Of a DNA stretch of 64,000 nucleotides, positions 44,944 to 55,163 are shown in pieces (positions within the stretch are counted from its first letter, which is position 1; every line of letters starts with the position of its first letter). This DNA comes from Caryophanales bacterium UBA6879 (lineage in GTDB: Bacteria > Bacillota_I > Bacilli_A > RFN20 > CAG-288), in contig DKCH01000021.1 in the NCBI GenBank assembly GCA_002449135.1, positions 3,871 to 67,870 of the forward strand, in the 5' to 3' direction. The notes below the pieces were generated by a model. The model saw only the letters and a program-made list of their open reading frames with translations. It did not search any database and was not told where the DNA came from. The translations under genes were made by a program, and so were the position numbers.

Positions 44944-46295
44944 TGCAAGCACTTATAATTGTTTATTCAATAGCTTTAGTTATTTGCTTAGTATTATCTT
45001 TCTTTTTTTCATCATCTGATATGGTTTATGGCTCAGTTGATCTATTAAGATTTGATAAAGAAAAAATCAAAAAGAAAGGTAGTTACGCAACTGCATTTAA
45101 ACTAGCAAATAAATACGATAATACTATTTCAACAATTCTATTATGTAATGATACAGTTAATGCTGGTATTGATTCTTTAGCAACCTTAATTGGTATGAAT
45201 CTAGCTTATATTGTTTTAAAAAATAATCCAAATGTTGCTAATATTGCTGAAACTTGGGGTTTAATTGCTTCAATGATAGTCTTAATTTTTAAAATTATGT
45301 TTGGTGAAATTATTGCAAAATCTATTGGTAAAATATATAACTTTAAACTAGCAAAAATTTATGCTAATATTATTAACTTTTTTTACTATTTATTTTATCC
45401 TATTACCTTTTTAGTTTCTGGTTTTGGTAAAGCCGTTACTTATCCAATTACTCACAATATTCAAGATATTGAAATCCAAGAAGATGATTTACACGAAATG
45501 GTAAATGATATTAAAAAATCTGGTCAAGTTGATGAAGATTCGGCCGAAATTTTACATGATGCTATTAAATACACCACAACAGAAGCTTATGAAATTATGA
45601 CTCCAAGAGTCGATATGTATGCCATTGATATTGATGACCCTATAGAAGATATTATAAATGATCCAAAATTATATGAATACACTAGAGTTCCTGTTTATAA
45701 AGATACCATTGATAATATTATTGGTTATGTTAAAACAAAAACACTTATGTTTTCAAAGCTTTCTAAAGAAAAAATTAATTTAAATGATATCCTATTTACT
45801 CCTTTACGTTTTCCACGTTCAACCGAAATAAATGATATTTTAATGGCCTTTAAAAAAGAAAAAGAACATTTTGCCTTAATTATGGATGAATACGGTGGCG
45901 TTGAAGGCTTATTAACTATGGAAGACATTTTAGAAGAAATTGTCGGTGATATTTGGGATGAAAAAGACGATCCTAAAGAAGAATATGTAAAAAGAAGCGA
46001 TGGTTCATATATTATTGATGGAATGATGAACATTGAGGACTTCTTTGATTTATTCGACTTAAATTATGAAGATATTGATACAGAATATGTAACCATAGGT
46101 GGTTTTTGCATTGAATTATTAGATGATCATTTTGCAAAAGTAGGCCAAGTTATTAAATACCAAGATCTCTACATGAAAGTTTTAGCTTTAGATAAGAACA
46201 AATCCATATCTAAATTATTAGTTATTAATAACCGTAAAAAAGAAGAAACCATTATTGATAAAATTGCTAAAAACTTAGATAAAAAAGACGAATAA
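44943..46295 (+). CDS. DUF21/CBS/CorC-domain membrane protein, second of a pair
   Basis: The 450-residue protein has a DUF21 domain, CBS pair (about 210-330; EIMTPRVDMYAIDIDD, YTRVPVYKDTIDN, MEDILEEIVGDIWDE) and a C-terminal CorC_HlyC domain (about 345-430). I use ATG 44943, since GGAGG (44930-44934) precedes it; the GTG further upstream would include that site. It is coupled to its paralog, so the two may form a heteromeric metal transporter. Ends 1 base before a converging ABC gene. Confidence 0.9.
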   Translation: MQALIIVYSIALVICLVLSFFFSSSDMVYGSVDLLRFDKEKIKKKGSYATAFKLANKYDNTISTILLCNDTVNAGIDSLATLIGMNLAYIVLKNNPNVANIAETWGLIASMIVLIFKIMFGEIIAKSIGKIYNFKLAKIYANIINFFYYLFYPITFLVSGFGKAVTYPITHNIQDIEIQEDDLHEMVNDIKKSGQVDEDSAEILHDAIKYTTTEAYEIMTPRVDMYAIDIDDPIEDIINDPKLYEYTRVPVYKDTIDNIIGYVKTKTLMFSKLSKEKINLNDILFTPLRFPRSTEINDILMAFKKEKEHFALIMDEYGGVEGLLTMEDILEEIVGDIWDEKDDPKEEYVKRSDGSYIIDGMMNIEDFFDLFDLNYEDIDTEYVTIGGFCIELLDDHFAKVGQVIKYQDLYMKVLALDKNKSISKLLVINNRKKEETIIDKIAKNLDKKDE

Positions 46296-46296
46296 T

Positions 46297-47991
46297 TCAA
46301 TTATATTTTGCTTGCATATTCTCAATTTTAATGGTTTTAGTAAAACCTAATTTAGTAGAAAGACGATGAGAAATAGAAATAATTGTCATCTTTTTACTTA
46401 CTAAATTAATAGCTTTTAATAAACTTTTTTCACTTAAAGAATCCAAATTAGCAGAGATTTCATCTAAAAGTAAAATTTGTGGATTAAAAACTAATCCACG
46501 GGCTAAAGCTAAAAGTTGTTGCTGCCCATATGAAAAATCTTCAGGATAATATTTTTGCTGCAAGTCCATTTTAAACTTTTCATTTACATAAGAATAAAGA
46601 TTAGTTATTTTTAACGCAGATATTACTTGATCTATAGTTATACTTTTATCCTTCAAAGTTATTTGATCCATAATAGTTCCATTTACTGGTTTAAACCCTT
46701 GTTCAACATATGAAAATAGATAACGTTTATAAATACTTGGTATTTTACACGCTTCTAAATTATTAATTAAAACCTTTCCAGAATTTGGCTCATATAATCC
46801 AGTAATTAATTTAAACAATGTAGTTTTACCCGCACCAGTTCTTCCAATTATTGTAACTTTATCATATCTTTTAATATTTAAATTAATATTTTGAAGAACA
46901 TTATTTTTATTATCATAACTAAATGTCAAATTTTCAATTTTAATAATATCTTGATCATTACTATTTAAATCATTTATAGTAATTAAATTATTTTCTTTAA
47001 CTTTTTCTTCTTCATTTAAAAAGCTCTCAACTCTTTTTATTCCTGATAAACCTTCTTGCATTGTTTGCAGTTCTTGCCCAATATTACTAAGAGGTTCAAA
47101 CAAATTAGAAATCAAAGTTAATAAAGCAGTAAAATTACCTAATGTGAGATTAAAGGCTGATAGATTTATTTTATTATTATATATAATTAAAACAACAATA
47201 ATAGCTATAAGACTAGTTTTAATTATTTCAATTAATGGTGGAAATATTGCATCATAAAATGAAGTTTTTATACTTACATTATATGAATCATAAAGTTTTT
47301 TACTGAATTCTTTTTCTATATATTTTTCTTTATTTAAATTCCTCAAAGTTAATAAATTAGAAAGATCTTCTGATAAAGTGTTTGATACATTATTAATAAG
47401 TTTTCTATTAATAAGTTGATTAGAAAGCATTCTTTTCTTAAAAATGTGAGTAATAACATAAATTAATGGAATAAGTACTAAGAAGAACAATCCTATTAAA
47501 TAAGAAAAAACAAAAATTGAAACTAAAATAGAAACAATCTTAAACAAAGAAATTATTAACTCTACTAAGCCATTAGAAAACAATGATTCAATAACATAAA
47601 CATCATCATTAACTCTTGATGTTGATTCACCAGTAGGATGTTTACTAAAATAACTAGTCTTTAAATAACTAACTTTTTCAATCATTAAATATCTTAAATG
47701 ATGAATTATCTTTTGACCTAAATAGTTAATAGCATAATTTTCAATAAAAGTCATTAAAGCTATAAACAAATAAGTAGAAAAATAAAGAAAAGAAATAGCA
47801 ACAATCTTGTTAGATAGTTCATCAAACATGAAGCTTTTACTTAAATAAGTATCGATAATATAAGAATAAACTAAAGAAGGAATAACACTAGATAAAGATA
47901 CACCAATAATAGAAATGATAAGGAAAAATGAAGCTAGTTTATATTTTAAAAAAATGCTTTTCAAAAAGCTTATAAGTTTAAATTTTTCCAT
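46297..47991 (-). CDS. ABC exporter half, canonical ATPase
   Basis: The 564-residue half-transporter has six membrane helices (about 1-320) and an ATPase with Walker A GRTGAGKT, signature SYGQQQ (in place of LSGGQ), Walker B ILLLDEISANLD with catalytic Glu, and the switch His in SHRLS. The gene follows its partner after 1 base. Together they form a BmrC/BmrD-like heterodimeric exporter of drugs, lipids or peptides. This half has the intact catalytic Glu. Confidence 0.9.
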   Translation of the reverse strand: MEKFKLISFLKSIFLKYKLASFFLIISIIGVSLSSVIPSLVYSYIIDTYLSKSFMFDELSNKIVAISFLYFSTYLFIALMTFIENYAINYLGQKIIHHLRYLMIEKVSYLKTSYFSKHPTGESTSRVNDDVYVIESLFSNGLVELIISLFKIVSILVSIFVFSYLIGLFFLVLIPLIYVITHIFKKRMLSNQLINRKLINNVSNTLSEDLSNLLTLRNLNKEKYIEKEFSKKLYDSYNVSIKTSFYDAIFPPLIEIIKTSLIAIIVVLIIYNNKINLSAFNLTLGNFTALLTLISNLFEPLSNIGQELQTMQEGLSGIKRVESFLNEEEKVKENNLITINDLNSNDQDIIKIENLTFSYDNKNNVLQNINLNIKRYDKVTIIGRTGAGKTTLFKLITGLYEPNSGKVLINNLEACKIPSIYKRYLFSYVEQGFKPVNGTIMDQITLKDKSITIDQVISALKITNLYSYVNEKFKMDLQQKYYPEDFSYGQQQLLALARGLVFNPQILLLDEISANLDSLSEKSLLKAINLVSKKMTIISISHRLSTKLGFTKTIKIENMQAKYN

Positions 47992-47992
47992 T

Positions 47993-49750
47993 TTAACTAT
48001 TTTGCTCCTTATTTTGTAAAGAATATAACAACTGATAATTTTTATTATTCTTTAAAAGCTCATTATGAGTAGAAACTTCATATGTTGAATCCCCATTTAA
48101 AATAACCACCTGATTAAGTTCTTTAAATGATGATAATCTATGTGAAATTAAAATAAGTAATGAACCTTTAAAATCATCTTTAATGTTGCTAATAATCTTT
48201 TCCTCTGTTTTTATGTCTATATTTGCAAAAGGATCATCTAAAATTACTAATCCTTTTTTATTAATAATAGTTCTAGCTAAGGATAACCTTTCTTGTTGTC
48301 CTGTAGATAATCTTAAACCACGATTTCCTATGATGGTTTTCTCTTTATTATCCATTTTTTGTAAATCCTGGATAAAATCTACTTTTTTTAAAAAAGGTAA
48401 TATATTTTTCTTTTCATCAAATAATAAATTTTCTTCTATACTTTTAGTAAACAGTTGATTTTCATGTCCCATATAAGTAATATTACCTGAAATTTCTTCT
48501 TGCGAATAATTTTTTAATTCTTTACCAAACAAATTAATAGAGCCTTGATAACTAATTTCTTTTAAAAAGACTTTACCTAGTAAAGATTTACCACTTGCAA
48601 TAGGTCCAGTAATTCCAATCATTTGGTTCTTTTTTGCTGTTAAATTAAAGTCTTTAATTATACAACTATTATTAACAAAAATAGATACATTTTTAATTAT
48701 TAATTCATCTGTTTTATTAAGTGCAACCTTTTCTTTAAATTCTTGATAATTCTTAAATTGCCCCTTAATTCGATTCCAAGAAGATAAGCCGATTTGAATA
48801 GAAGAAAACAATTTTGCAGTTCTACTAGCCTTACTAGCTAAAATAATAAAAGAAGTAAGATAAGTAGTAAATAGACCTAAGGACCAATTTTTATCCAAAA
48901 TATATGGTATTCTAAGTGAAATAGCATCACTTAAAATGATATGTTTTAAACCAAAGCAAAAAATTGGAATAAGTCCTATTAAAGCAATTATTTTGGCTAA
49001 AGGTAATAAAGTATCAGTTAATAAATTAGTTTTAAAAGAATTTTTTTCATAATCAGTTAAATAATTATCATATGTTTTTATTAAATCATTATTACGCCCA
49101 TATAATTGATAAGTTATAGCATTTTCAAAATAATCATAATTAAAAGTAGAAATATTTGAAGACGCTTGCTTAACTTTTGAAGAACACTTATAAATTTTTT
49201 TACGCATAATAAAAGTAAAAACAATTGATATAAAAACAGGAATTAAGGCATAAAGTGTCATTATATAATCAAAAAATGAAAGATAAATAACATAGAAAAC
49301 AATAAAAAGTATAGTATCAAAAATTTCAGTTATTAATTTTCTTAAACCTTCACTAGTATTATTAATATCATAAATGGCATTAGTTAAAAATGGACCAATT
49401 CCTCTTGTTTTTATTTCTTCTAATGGTAAATTTAAATAGCTATTAAACAAAGAATAACGCATATTAGAAGAGACAATAGCGGCTAAAATTCTTATCAAAT
49501 ATCTTTTAAAAAATCTAAATATTTGGAAAAAGCAAATGGAAAATAAATATATTAAAAGAATAATTATGATTTTATTATTATTTTCTTTTGCATTTATAGC
49601 ATCAATTAAAATACCTTGAAAATAAGGGGAAGCTAATTGCCCAAAATTAAAAAATATCCCACTTATAATAATAAATATTAACAACCAAAAATGAGGTAAA
49701 AAATAAGAGGAAACATGATTAGCTTTAGTTTTTACTTTAATTAATTTCAT
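47993..49750 (-). CDS. ABC exporter half, degenerate Walker B
   Basis: The 585-residue half-transporter has a six-helix membrane domain and an ATPase with Walker A GPIASGKS, signature LSTGQQ and Walker B VILDDPFANID, where Asp stands in place of the catalytic Glu. SHRLS is present. One degenerate and one intact site are typical of heterodimeric exporters. First gene of the pair, with a weak AGAGA ribosome binding site. Confidence 0.9.
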   Translation of the reverse strand: MKLIKVKTKANHVSSYFLPHFWLLIFIIISGIFFNFGQLASPYFQGILIDAINAKENNNKIIIILLIYLFSICFFQIFRFFKRYLIRILAAIVSSNMRYSLFNSYLNLPLEEIKTRGIGPFLTNAIYDINNTSEGLRKLITEIFDTILFIVFYVIYLSFFDYIMTLYALIPVFISIVFTFIMRKKIYKCSSKVKQASSNISTFNYDYFENAITYQLYGRNNDLIKTYDNYLTDYEKNSFKTNLLTDTLLPLAKIIALIGLIPIFCFGLKHIILSDAISLRIPYILDKNWSLGLFTTYLTSFIILASKASRTAKLFSSIQIGLSSWNRIKGQFKNYQEFKEKVALNKTDELIIKNVSIFVNNSCIIKDFNLTAKKNQMIGITGPIASGKSLLGKVFLKEISYQGSINLFGKELKNYSQEEISGNITYMGHENQLFTKSIEENLLFDEKKNILPFLKKVDFIQDLQKMDNKEKTIIGNRGLRLSTGQQERLSLARTIINKKGLVILDDPFANIDIKTEEKIISNIKDDFKGSLLILISHRLSSFKELNQVVILNGDSTYEVSTHNELLKNNKNYQLLYSLQNKEQNS

Positions 49751-49812
49751 TAAAATATTATCTCTTTATAAAAATATCAATTAATATTATATAAAACAAT
49801 AAAATGCATTTA

Positions 49813-51408
49813 CTATAGTATCTTTCCATCACCATACTTTTTAAAGTCATCTATTTCTAATTTATTTTTAAAAACATAAAAATATAAGGCAATAGAAGGA
49901 GGAATAATAGCTAAAATCCAGGCAAAGGGGTGAGCTAAACACACAGATAAATAAGCCCAGCCATAATGAGGACTATTTAAAATGAAATGAGGATTAATAA
50001 TAGCAGGTAAGAAAAGACAAACTAACACTCTAGCAACTAATTCTAAAATTCCAGAACATAATGGGAAAAAAGATTTACCCAGTCCTTGAATTGAAGAACG
50101 AACAATAAACAAAATACCTAAAATGTAAGTAGCAGGAGCAATACAATAAAACCACATATTTGTATAAACTTTAACAGCATCAGTAACATAGTCTTTATGT
50201 AAGAATAAATATAGTACACCGCCATTAATACTTGCTAAAAGTTCAATAAGAGCAATGATTGTACAAATAATAGATGAAATAATAAAAGATTGTTTAATGC
50301 CAATTTTAATTCTCTTATAATTTCTAGCCCCTCTATTTTGCGAACAAAATGATAACATGCTTGCCCCTAAAGCATCCAAAGTAACTTCCAAAAATACTTC
50401 AAATTTTGAAGATGGACCAAAAGAAGTTTGAGCCAAATTAAAAGATAATTGTGATGTAGAATCATAAATAGGGGAAAAATCTACACCAAAATAGTGAAAT
50501 GGTTTATTATATGTTAAATAATAATTTTTAGAAAAATTATCAAAAGAAACAACATTATTTTGTAAAACAATTAAGCCAATTGCCAAGATAGAAAATTGAA
50601 AAGCCATTGGAAGACCTAACTTTAAATGTTCATAACAGAAATTCCAACTAAATTTAAAATCCTCTTTTTTAGGTTTTAAATAAGGATATTTTTTAATTGC
50701 ATAAATATAACAAGCAAAAGCAGCTAAAAATTGAGAAATATCTACAGATAAAGCTGCACCAAAAACCCCATTTGCACCTTTTAAACCAAAATCAGGTAAA
50801 TATTGAGGCATTGCTGCAATAAACAAAAAATCAAGTCCAATAGAAAGAAAAGTAGAACCTGCTAAAAACAAAAAAGGAGTTAAAGAATCACCAATACTTC
50901 TTAAAAAAGAACAAATTAAATTATAAAAAATCTGGGTAAATAAACCAGCATAAATTGTTGTAATAAAGATTTTTGCTGCATGATATGTTTCATAATTATT
51001 AGTCTCATTAAGTGAAAGAGCATTAAGCAAAAAAGGAACTAAAAGTACAGCAATAATTGTTAAAATAATAGAAACTATTAAAGCAAGAAAAGTTTGAGTA
51101 ACAAAAGACTTTCTCAAACCATCTATATCATTTTCACCTTTTTTACCACCAGAAATTACAGAAAAACCAGCAGTACAACCAAAAGCAAATTGTAAAATTA
51201 AAAAAACTAATGAATTAGTGTCATCTATACCTGTAACATAACTATCAGCTAAATAATGACCACAAATTAATTCATCTATTAATGTATAAGATTGCTGAAA
51301 CAAATATGATAAGACAATAGGAACCCAAAAAACTAAAATAACTTTCCATGGTGTACCTTTAGTTAAATCAATTGATTTAAAAAGATTTTTAAATGAATAT
51401 TTACTCAT
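49813..51408 (-). CDS. MATE family efflux transporter
   Basis: The 531-residue membrane protein has twelve helices and the MATE features: FWVPIVLSYLFQQSYTLIDELICG at the start and later SCLRSIGDSLTPF and IKIGIKQS. It exports cationic or lipid-like compounds in exchange for Na+ or H+. It is longer than usual (about 450), with an extra extracellular segment at about 285-335. Single gene, next to the ABC exporter genes on the same strand. Confidence 0.88.
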   Translation of the reverse strand: MSKYSFKNLFKSIDLTKGTPWKVILVFWVPIVLSYLFQQSYTLIDELICGHYLADSYVTGIDDTNSLVFLILQFAFGCTAGFSVISGGKKGENDIDGLRKSFVTQTFLALIVSIILTIIAVLLVPFLLNALSLNETNNYETYHAAKIFITTIYAGLFTQIFYNLICSFLRSIGDSLTPFLFLAGSTFLSIGLDFLFIAAMPQYLPDFGLKGANGVFGAALSVDISQFLAAFACYIYAIKKYPYLKPKKEDFKFSWNFCYEHLKLGLPMAFQFSILAIGLIVLQNNVVSFDNFSKNYYLTYNKPFHYFGVDFSPIYDSTSQLSFNLAQTSFGPSSKFEVFLEVTLDALGASMLSFCSQNRGARNYKRIKIGIKQSFIISSIICTIIALIELLASINGGVLYLFLHKDYVTDAVKVYTNMWFYCIAPATYILGILFIVRSSIQGLGKSFFPLCSGILELVARVLVCLFLPAIINPHFILNSPHYGWAYLSVCLAHPFAWILAIIPPSIALYFYVFKNKLEIDDFKKYGDGKIL

Positions 51409-51473
51409 AATTCCAACAACAATAAATATAGCACTTATTATTTTTCATGATTTATTTTTGTTAAAAAAGCGCT

Positions 51474-51509
51474 TTAAAAAAGTCACTTAACCATTTGCTA
51501 AGTGACTTT
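51474..51509 (-). terminator. Terminator of the oleate hydratase gene
   Basis: AAAGTCACTTA (51479-51489) and TAAGTGACTTT (51499-51509) form an 11-bp stem. Read on the minus strand it is followed by a T run, 4 bases past the stop of the hydratase gene. Confidence 0.9.
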
Positions 51510-51513
51510 CCTT

Positions 51514-53301
51514 TTATTTTATTAATTTACTATCTTTTAATAGTAATTCAATATCAGTATTTTTAATTTTCTTTAAGACAAGATGCAATGCAATCTTTTC
51601 GATTGGACTAAGCTTCATTTCATCTAAAGACTTCTTATCAACAGCATAGTAAGCAGCCTTTAAAAGTTCACGTACATCAAAAGTAGAACCCCAAACTTCT
51701 GGAACAGCTCTTTCTATATTTAATAAGGTATAACAAGCTTCCATACCAGTTCTAATTGAATATTCAGTGGTAAAAATGCAATCTCTTGGAGTTTCAGCAA
51801 ATTGACCAATAAAAGCAAAGTTAATTGAATTAGCAGGAACAACTAAAGGACGATCTTCTTTAGCTCTAGGTTGGAAGAAAGCAGTAATATAAGGCATATA
51901 ACAAGTAGTAGTATTACATTTATTAGTTGCATAGTCTTCAATCTTTTCTTTAGGACAACCAATATGATAAAGCCATTCTTCACAGATTTCTTTTCCAGTA
52001 CAATCTTTCATAGCTTTCTTAACATAGTTTCCTTCTTTATTAGTAGTTAAACCATAGAACCAAATTAAAACAGTGTTTTTATCTTGAGCTTTAAATTGAG
52101 GTTGTCTATTAATAGTCCAGGAAATGTACCAGTTATTCATACTATCTTTAACTGTAACAATTCCACCAGTAGTAACTTTGCCACTACGAGGATCTCTTTT
52201 ACAAATTTTTTCAATTAAATTTATAATATCATCTGAACTAGTAGCAATGGTAGCCGACATCCAATTAGTTTGTTCTACATTATCTGCAAATTTTTCAGGG
52301 TGACCAAAACTAGGATCTTGTTTGGCAATATTTTTCCATAAATCCCATGAATCACCTTTACCATTTTGTACTTTAGATAAATCAGGAGCAACATTTTGTG
52401 ATCCATAACAAGAAACATCTGTACAGCAACCATTAGTAATAAAAACTAAATCATCTTTAGTTAAGTCTAATTCTTCTTTATTACCATTTCTTTCAAAAAC
52501 AATAGTTTTTGCTAATTTTTTATCACCAACTTGTTGGAATAAAACATTTTTAACATCAATACCATATTCAAATTTTACCCCTTTAGAAATTAAATATTTA
52601 ACCAAAGGTAAAATCATTGATTCATATTGATTATATTTTGTAAATCTCAAAGCAGTAAAATCAGGTAACCCATCAATATGATGTACAAATCTTTGAAGAT
52701 ATCTTTTCATTTCTAAAGCAGAAGACCAACGTTGAAAAGCAAACATTGTTTGCCAATATAACCAGAAATTAGAAGACCAAAAATGTTCATCAAAACATTC
52801 ATCGATTCTTTTATTTTCCAAATCTTTTTCAGGAGTTAAATAAAGTTTTAATAATTCATTTTGTGCTTTCCTATCTAAAGTAAATTTATTATCAGTATGG
52901 GCATTTTGTCCACATTTAACAGTTGCACGACATAATGAATAATTAGGATCATCTTTGTTTAAATAAAAATATTCATCAAGAACAGACTGACCTTTATGTT
53001 CTAAAGAAGGAATATCTCTATAAAGATCCCACATACATTCAAAGTGGTTGTCCATTTCTCTACCACCTCTCATATAAAAACCTTTAGTAACATCTTTAAC
53101 GCCATCACAAGAGCCACCAGGAATTGGTAATTTTTCAAATAAATGAATATTTTCACCTTTTAATTGGCCATCTCTTAATAAATAAAATGCACTAGATAAA
53201 CCAGCCAAACCAGTACCAATAATATATGCTGATTTTTTATCAGCATCCTTAGGTTTTCTTGGTTTAACAAATGCTTCATAAGTTCCACTAGAATAATACA
53301 T
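51514..53301 (-). CDS. ohyA: Oleate hydratase
   Basis: The 595-residue FAD enzyme of the myosin-cross-reactive-antigen family hydrates unsaturated fatty acids such as oleate to 10-hydroxy acids. GTGLAG (29-34) binds FAD, and RGGREMDNHFECMWDL holds the catalytic E82, with M83 and N85-H86 also conserved. In Staphylococcus aureus the equivalent residue is also Glu82. It detoxifies host or dietary unsaturated fatty acids and modifies the surroundings of gut bacteria. AAAGGAG lies 13 bases before the ATG. A palindromic operator lies in the promoter region. Confidence 0.96.
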   Translation of the reverse strand: MYYSSGTYEAFVKPRKPKDADKKSAYIIGTGLAGLSSAFYLLRDGQLKGENIHLFEKLPIPGGSCDGVKDVTKGFYMRGGREMDNHFECMWDLYRDIPSLEHKGQSVLDEYFYLNKDDPNYSLCRATVKCGQNAHTDNKFTLDRKAQNELLKLYLTPEKDLENKRIDECFDEHFWSSNFWLYWQTMFAFQRWSSALEMKRYLQRFVHHIDGLPDFTALRFTKYNQYESMILPLVKYLISKGVKFEYGIDVKNVLFQQVGDKKLAKTIVFERNGNKEELDLTKDDLVFITNGCCTDVSCYGSQNVAPDLSKVQNGKGDSWDLWKNIAKQDPSFGHPEKFADNVEQTNWMSATIATSSDDIINLIEKICKRDPRSGKVTTGGIVTVKDSMNNWYISWTINRQPQFKAQDKNTVLIWFYGLTTNKEGNYVKKAMKDCTGKEICEEWLYHIGCPKEKIEDYATNKCNTTTCYMPYITAFFQPRAKEDRPLVVPANSINFAFIGQFAETPRDCIFTTEYSIRTGMEACYTLLNIERAVPEVWGSTFDVRELLKAAYYAVDKKSLDEMKLSPIEKIALHLVLKKIKNTDIELLLKDSKLIK

Positions 53302-53319
53302 ACTTTTCTCTTCTCCTTT

Positions 53320-53390
53320 ACGCTAATTAGTCTAGTAAAATTTCTCAAAAAGTAATTAGACAAAATTCATAACATGTCTAATTTTTTGAC
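53320..53390 (-). promoter_or_regulatory. Inverted-repeat operator in the oleate hydratase promoter
   Basis: AATTAGACA (53354-53362) and TGTCTAATT (53375-53383) form a perfect 9-bp inverted repeat with a 12-bp spacer. On the minus strand TAGACA and TAATTA inside it are 16 bases apart and could be the -35 and -10 boxes, so a bound repressor would block the promoter. A half site, TAATTAGTCTAG, lies near 53323-53334. The form resembles TetR-family operators, which often respond to fatty acids. Confidence 0.6.
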
Positions 53391-53417
53391 ATACATCAAA
53401 AAATGTAAAAAAGTTAA

Positions 53418-53453
53418 AGAAAAAAGGTTTAACAACCGAAGTTATTAAACCTT
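53418..53453 (-). terminator. Terminator after tRNA-Leu with a UUCG loop
   Basis: On the minus strand AAGGTTTAATAAC pairs with GTTGTTAAACCTT around a TTCG tetraloop (53453-53424), followed by TTTTCTTT. It is very stable for this genome. Confidence 0.9.
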
Positions 53454-53468
53454 ATTATGCACTATTAA

Positions 53469-53557
53469 TGGTGCTCAGAGTGGGAATCGAACCCACATGA
53501 CCTTTTACAGTCGCAGGATTTTAAGTCCTGTGCGTCTACCAGTTTCGCCATCTAAGC
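53469..53557 (-). tRNA. tRNA-Leu, anticodon UAA
   Basis: A class II cloverleaf of 89 bases on the minus strand: acceptor GCTTAGA/TCTGAGC, encoded ACCA, anticodon loop CTTAAAA giving TAA, and a variable arm. It decodes TTA, the dominant Leu codon of this DNA. A strong terminator follows. Confidence 0.95.
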
Positions 53558-53644
53558 ATTGCTTAACGCTTTAATACAATAACACTTTTTAAAATATCTG
53601 TCTAGTATATTTTTAATAAATTTTTAATAAATCAACTATTTAAT

Positions 53645-54133
53645 CTATTTATCGTCACTAAGTTTATTAATACCTTCTTGATCTAATCTAAAAATATTCC
53701 ACTCACTTAATCTTTTAGCCCCTATAGATTCATAAAAATTAATAGATGGTGTATTCCAATTTAAACACACCCACTCAAAGCGACCCAAGTTTTCTTCTTT
53801 TGCTAATTTAGCTAAATAAATCATTGTTTGCTTACCAAAACCACGATGACGATAACTAGGTAAAATATAAATATCTTCTAAATAGAGTCCACCACGACCC
53901 ACAAAAGTAGAAAAATTTGTAAAAAAGAGTGCAAAACCTATTTCTTTTTTATCATAAACTAAGAAAATAACTCTTACTAATTTTCTTTTAAATATGTATT
54001 CTTCTAAATTATTTATATTAGCTTGTACTTGATCTTCCATCTTTTCATATATTGCAATTTGTTTTATAAAAAAGAGAATTAATGAAAGATCTTTTCTTTT
54101 AGCTTTACGAAATGTTAATTTATTTTCTATCAT
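53645..54133 (-). CDS. GNAT family acetyltransferase
   Basis: The 162-residue protein has YLEDIYILPSYRHRGFGKQT with the acetyl-CoA loop R95-H-R-G-F-G100 and NTPSINFYESIGAKRL near the end. The YLEDIYI form recalls diamine (spermidine/spermine-like) acetyltransferases. It is the third gene behind the ABC-2 exporter genes and overlaps the permease gene by 14 bases, so it is co-transcribed. The substrate is uncertain. Confidence 0.82.
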   Translation of the reverse strand: MIENKLTFRKAKRKDLSLILFFIKQIAIYEKMEDQVQANINNLEEYIFKRKLVRVIFLVYDKKEIGFALFFTNFSTFVGRGGLYLEDIYILPSYRHRGFGKQTMIYLAKLAKEENLGRFEWVCLNWNTPSINFYESIGAKRLSEWNIFRLDQEGINKLSDDK

Positions 54134-55163
54134 TTTTTTGATTTAAAAAATATTTCTGATACATAATAATTTTATTAGGAGTTAAGAAAATATCGAAAAT
54201 AATAAAAATACCAATAAAAGAAAGTAAGACTAAACTCATAGTTTGGACAGATATTTTAATATTAAAGAAAGATAAAGAAAAATCAAATTGAGAATACAAA
54301 GTATTTACAATATTTTCACCCATTTCTGGATACTTACTTGAAGCATAATTAAATAAATCTAACATTGGTTGATTCATAAAATAACTTCTAATTAAGCAAC
54401 AAGAATAAGTTCCAGGAACAAAAGTAGTAATAGTAGAAATAGCTTTAGGAACCATATTAGGTGGCAAATAAGCTCCAATTAAGAAACCAACACTAGCTGA
54501 TGTAATAGCTACTAAAGAAGCCATAGTTGATTCAGATTTAATAAAAGAACAAATAAAGAAAGTAATTAGAGAAGCACAAATAGTAGAAATTAAAATAAGT
54601 CCAACAATGGCAAAACCATCTAAAACAGAAGGTAAATCAGCACCACTAAAGCTTAAATAAATTAGACAAACACAATAGACAATTAAATTAATAAAAAAAG
54701 TAATAATTGCATTAAAAGAAAAATAAGAAGCAGTAACAATACTTTGAGAAATTGGTGAAGAATTAAAATCTCTTGAAATTTCTTTTTCCTTATCTCTAAC
54801 CATAATAGTACAAGTATTTAACGAAACAGTAAAACAAGAAACAGCTAAAACCCCAGAAAACATCCAAGTATCAGCAATACCATAAACTTTAGCCATTAAT
54901 GTTTGGTCTTTTAAAGCGTCACTTGAAAGCATCTTTTCTAAGGCGTTATTTATAGAAGCAACTTCCATTGGTCTTAAAAATAAGCCATAAATAAATAAAA
55001 TAGCTAAAGGAACCATTAAAGTAAAAAGTATTTGAGACCAATTCTTAAAAAAAACCAAAAGATGTCTTTTTGTTAAAAAATAAAAAACCCTAGCTTGATT
55101 AGGCTTAGTAAGATCTTCGTCTTTAGTAAATTTAGATTTTTGGTCTAACTTATTCTTTGCCAT
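54120..55163 (-). CDS. ABC-2 type exporter permease
   Basis: The 347-residue membrane protein has six helices, with an extracellular loop of about 60 residues after the first and one after the fifth. ISRDFNSSPISQSIVTASY is the typical cytoplasmic signature region of ABC-2 permeases. I use ATG 55163, with AAAGGAGC before it, rather than an earlier ATG. It overlaps the ATPase gene by 14 bases. It exports an unknown compound, possibly a drug or lipid, with the ATPase encoded before it. Confidence 0.88.
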   Translation of the reverse strand: MAKNKLDQKSKFTKDEDLTKPNQARVFYFLTKRHLLVFFKNWSQILFTLMVPLAILFIYGLFLRPMEVASINNALEKMLSSDALKDQTLMAKVYGIADTWMFSGVLAVSCFTVSLNTCTIMVRDKEKEISRDFNSSPISQSIVTASYFSFNAIITFFINLIVYCVCLIYLSFSGADLPSVLDGFAIVGLILISTICASLITFFICSFIKSESTMASLVAITSASVGFLIGAYLPPNMVPKAISTITTFVPGTYSCCLIRSYFMNQPMLDLFNYASSKYPEMGENIVNTLYSQFDFSLSFFNIKISVQTMSLVLLSFIGIFIIFDIFLTPNKIIMYQKYFLNQKNDRK

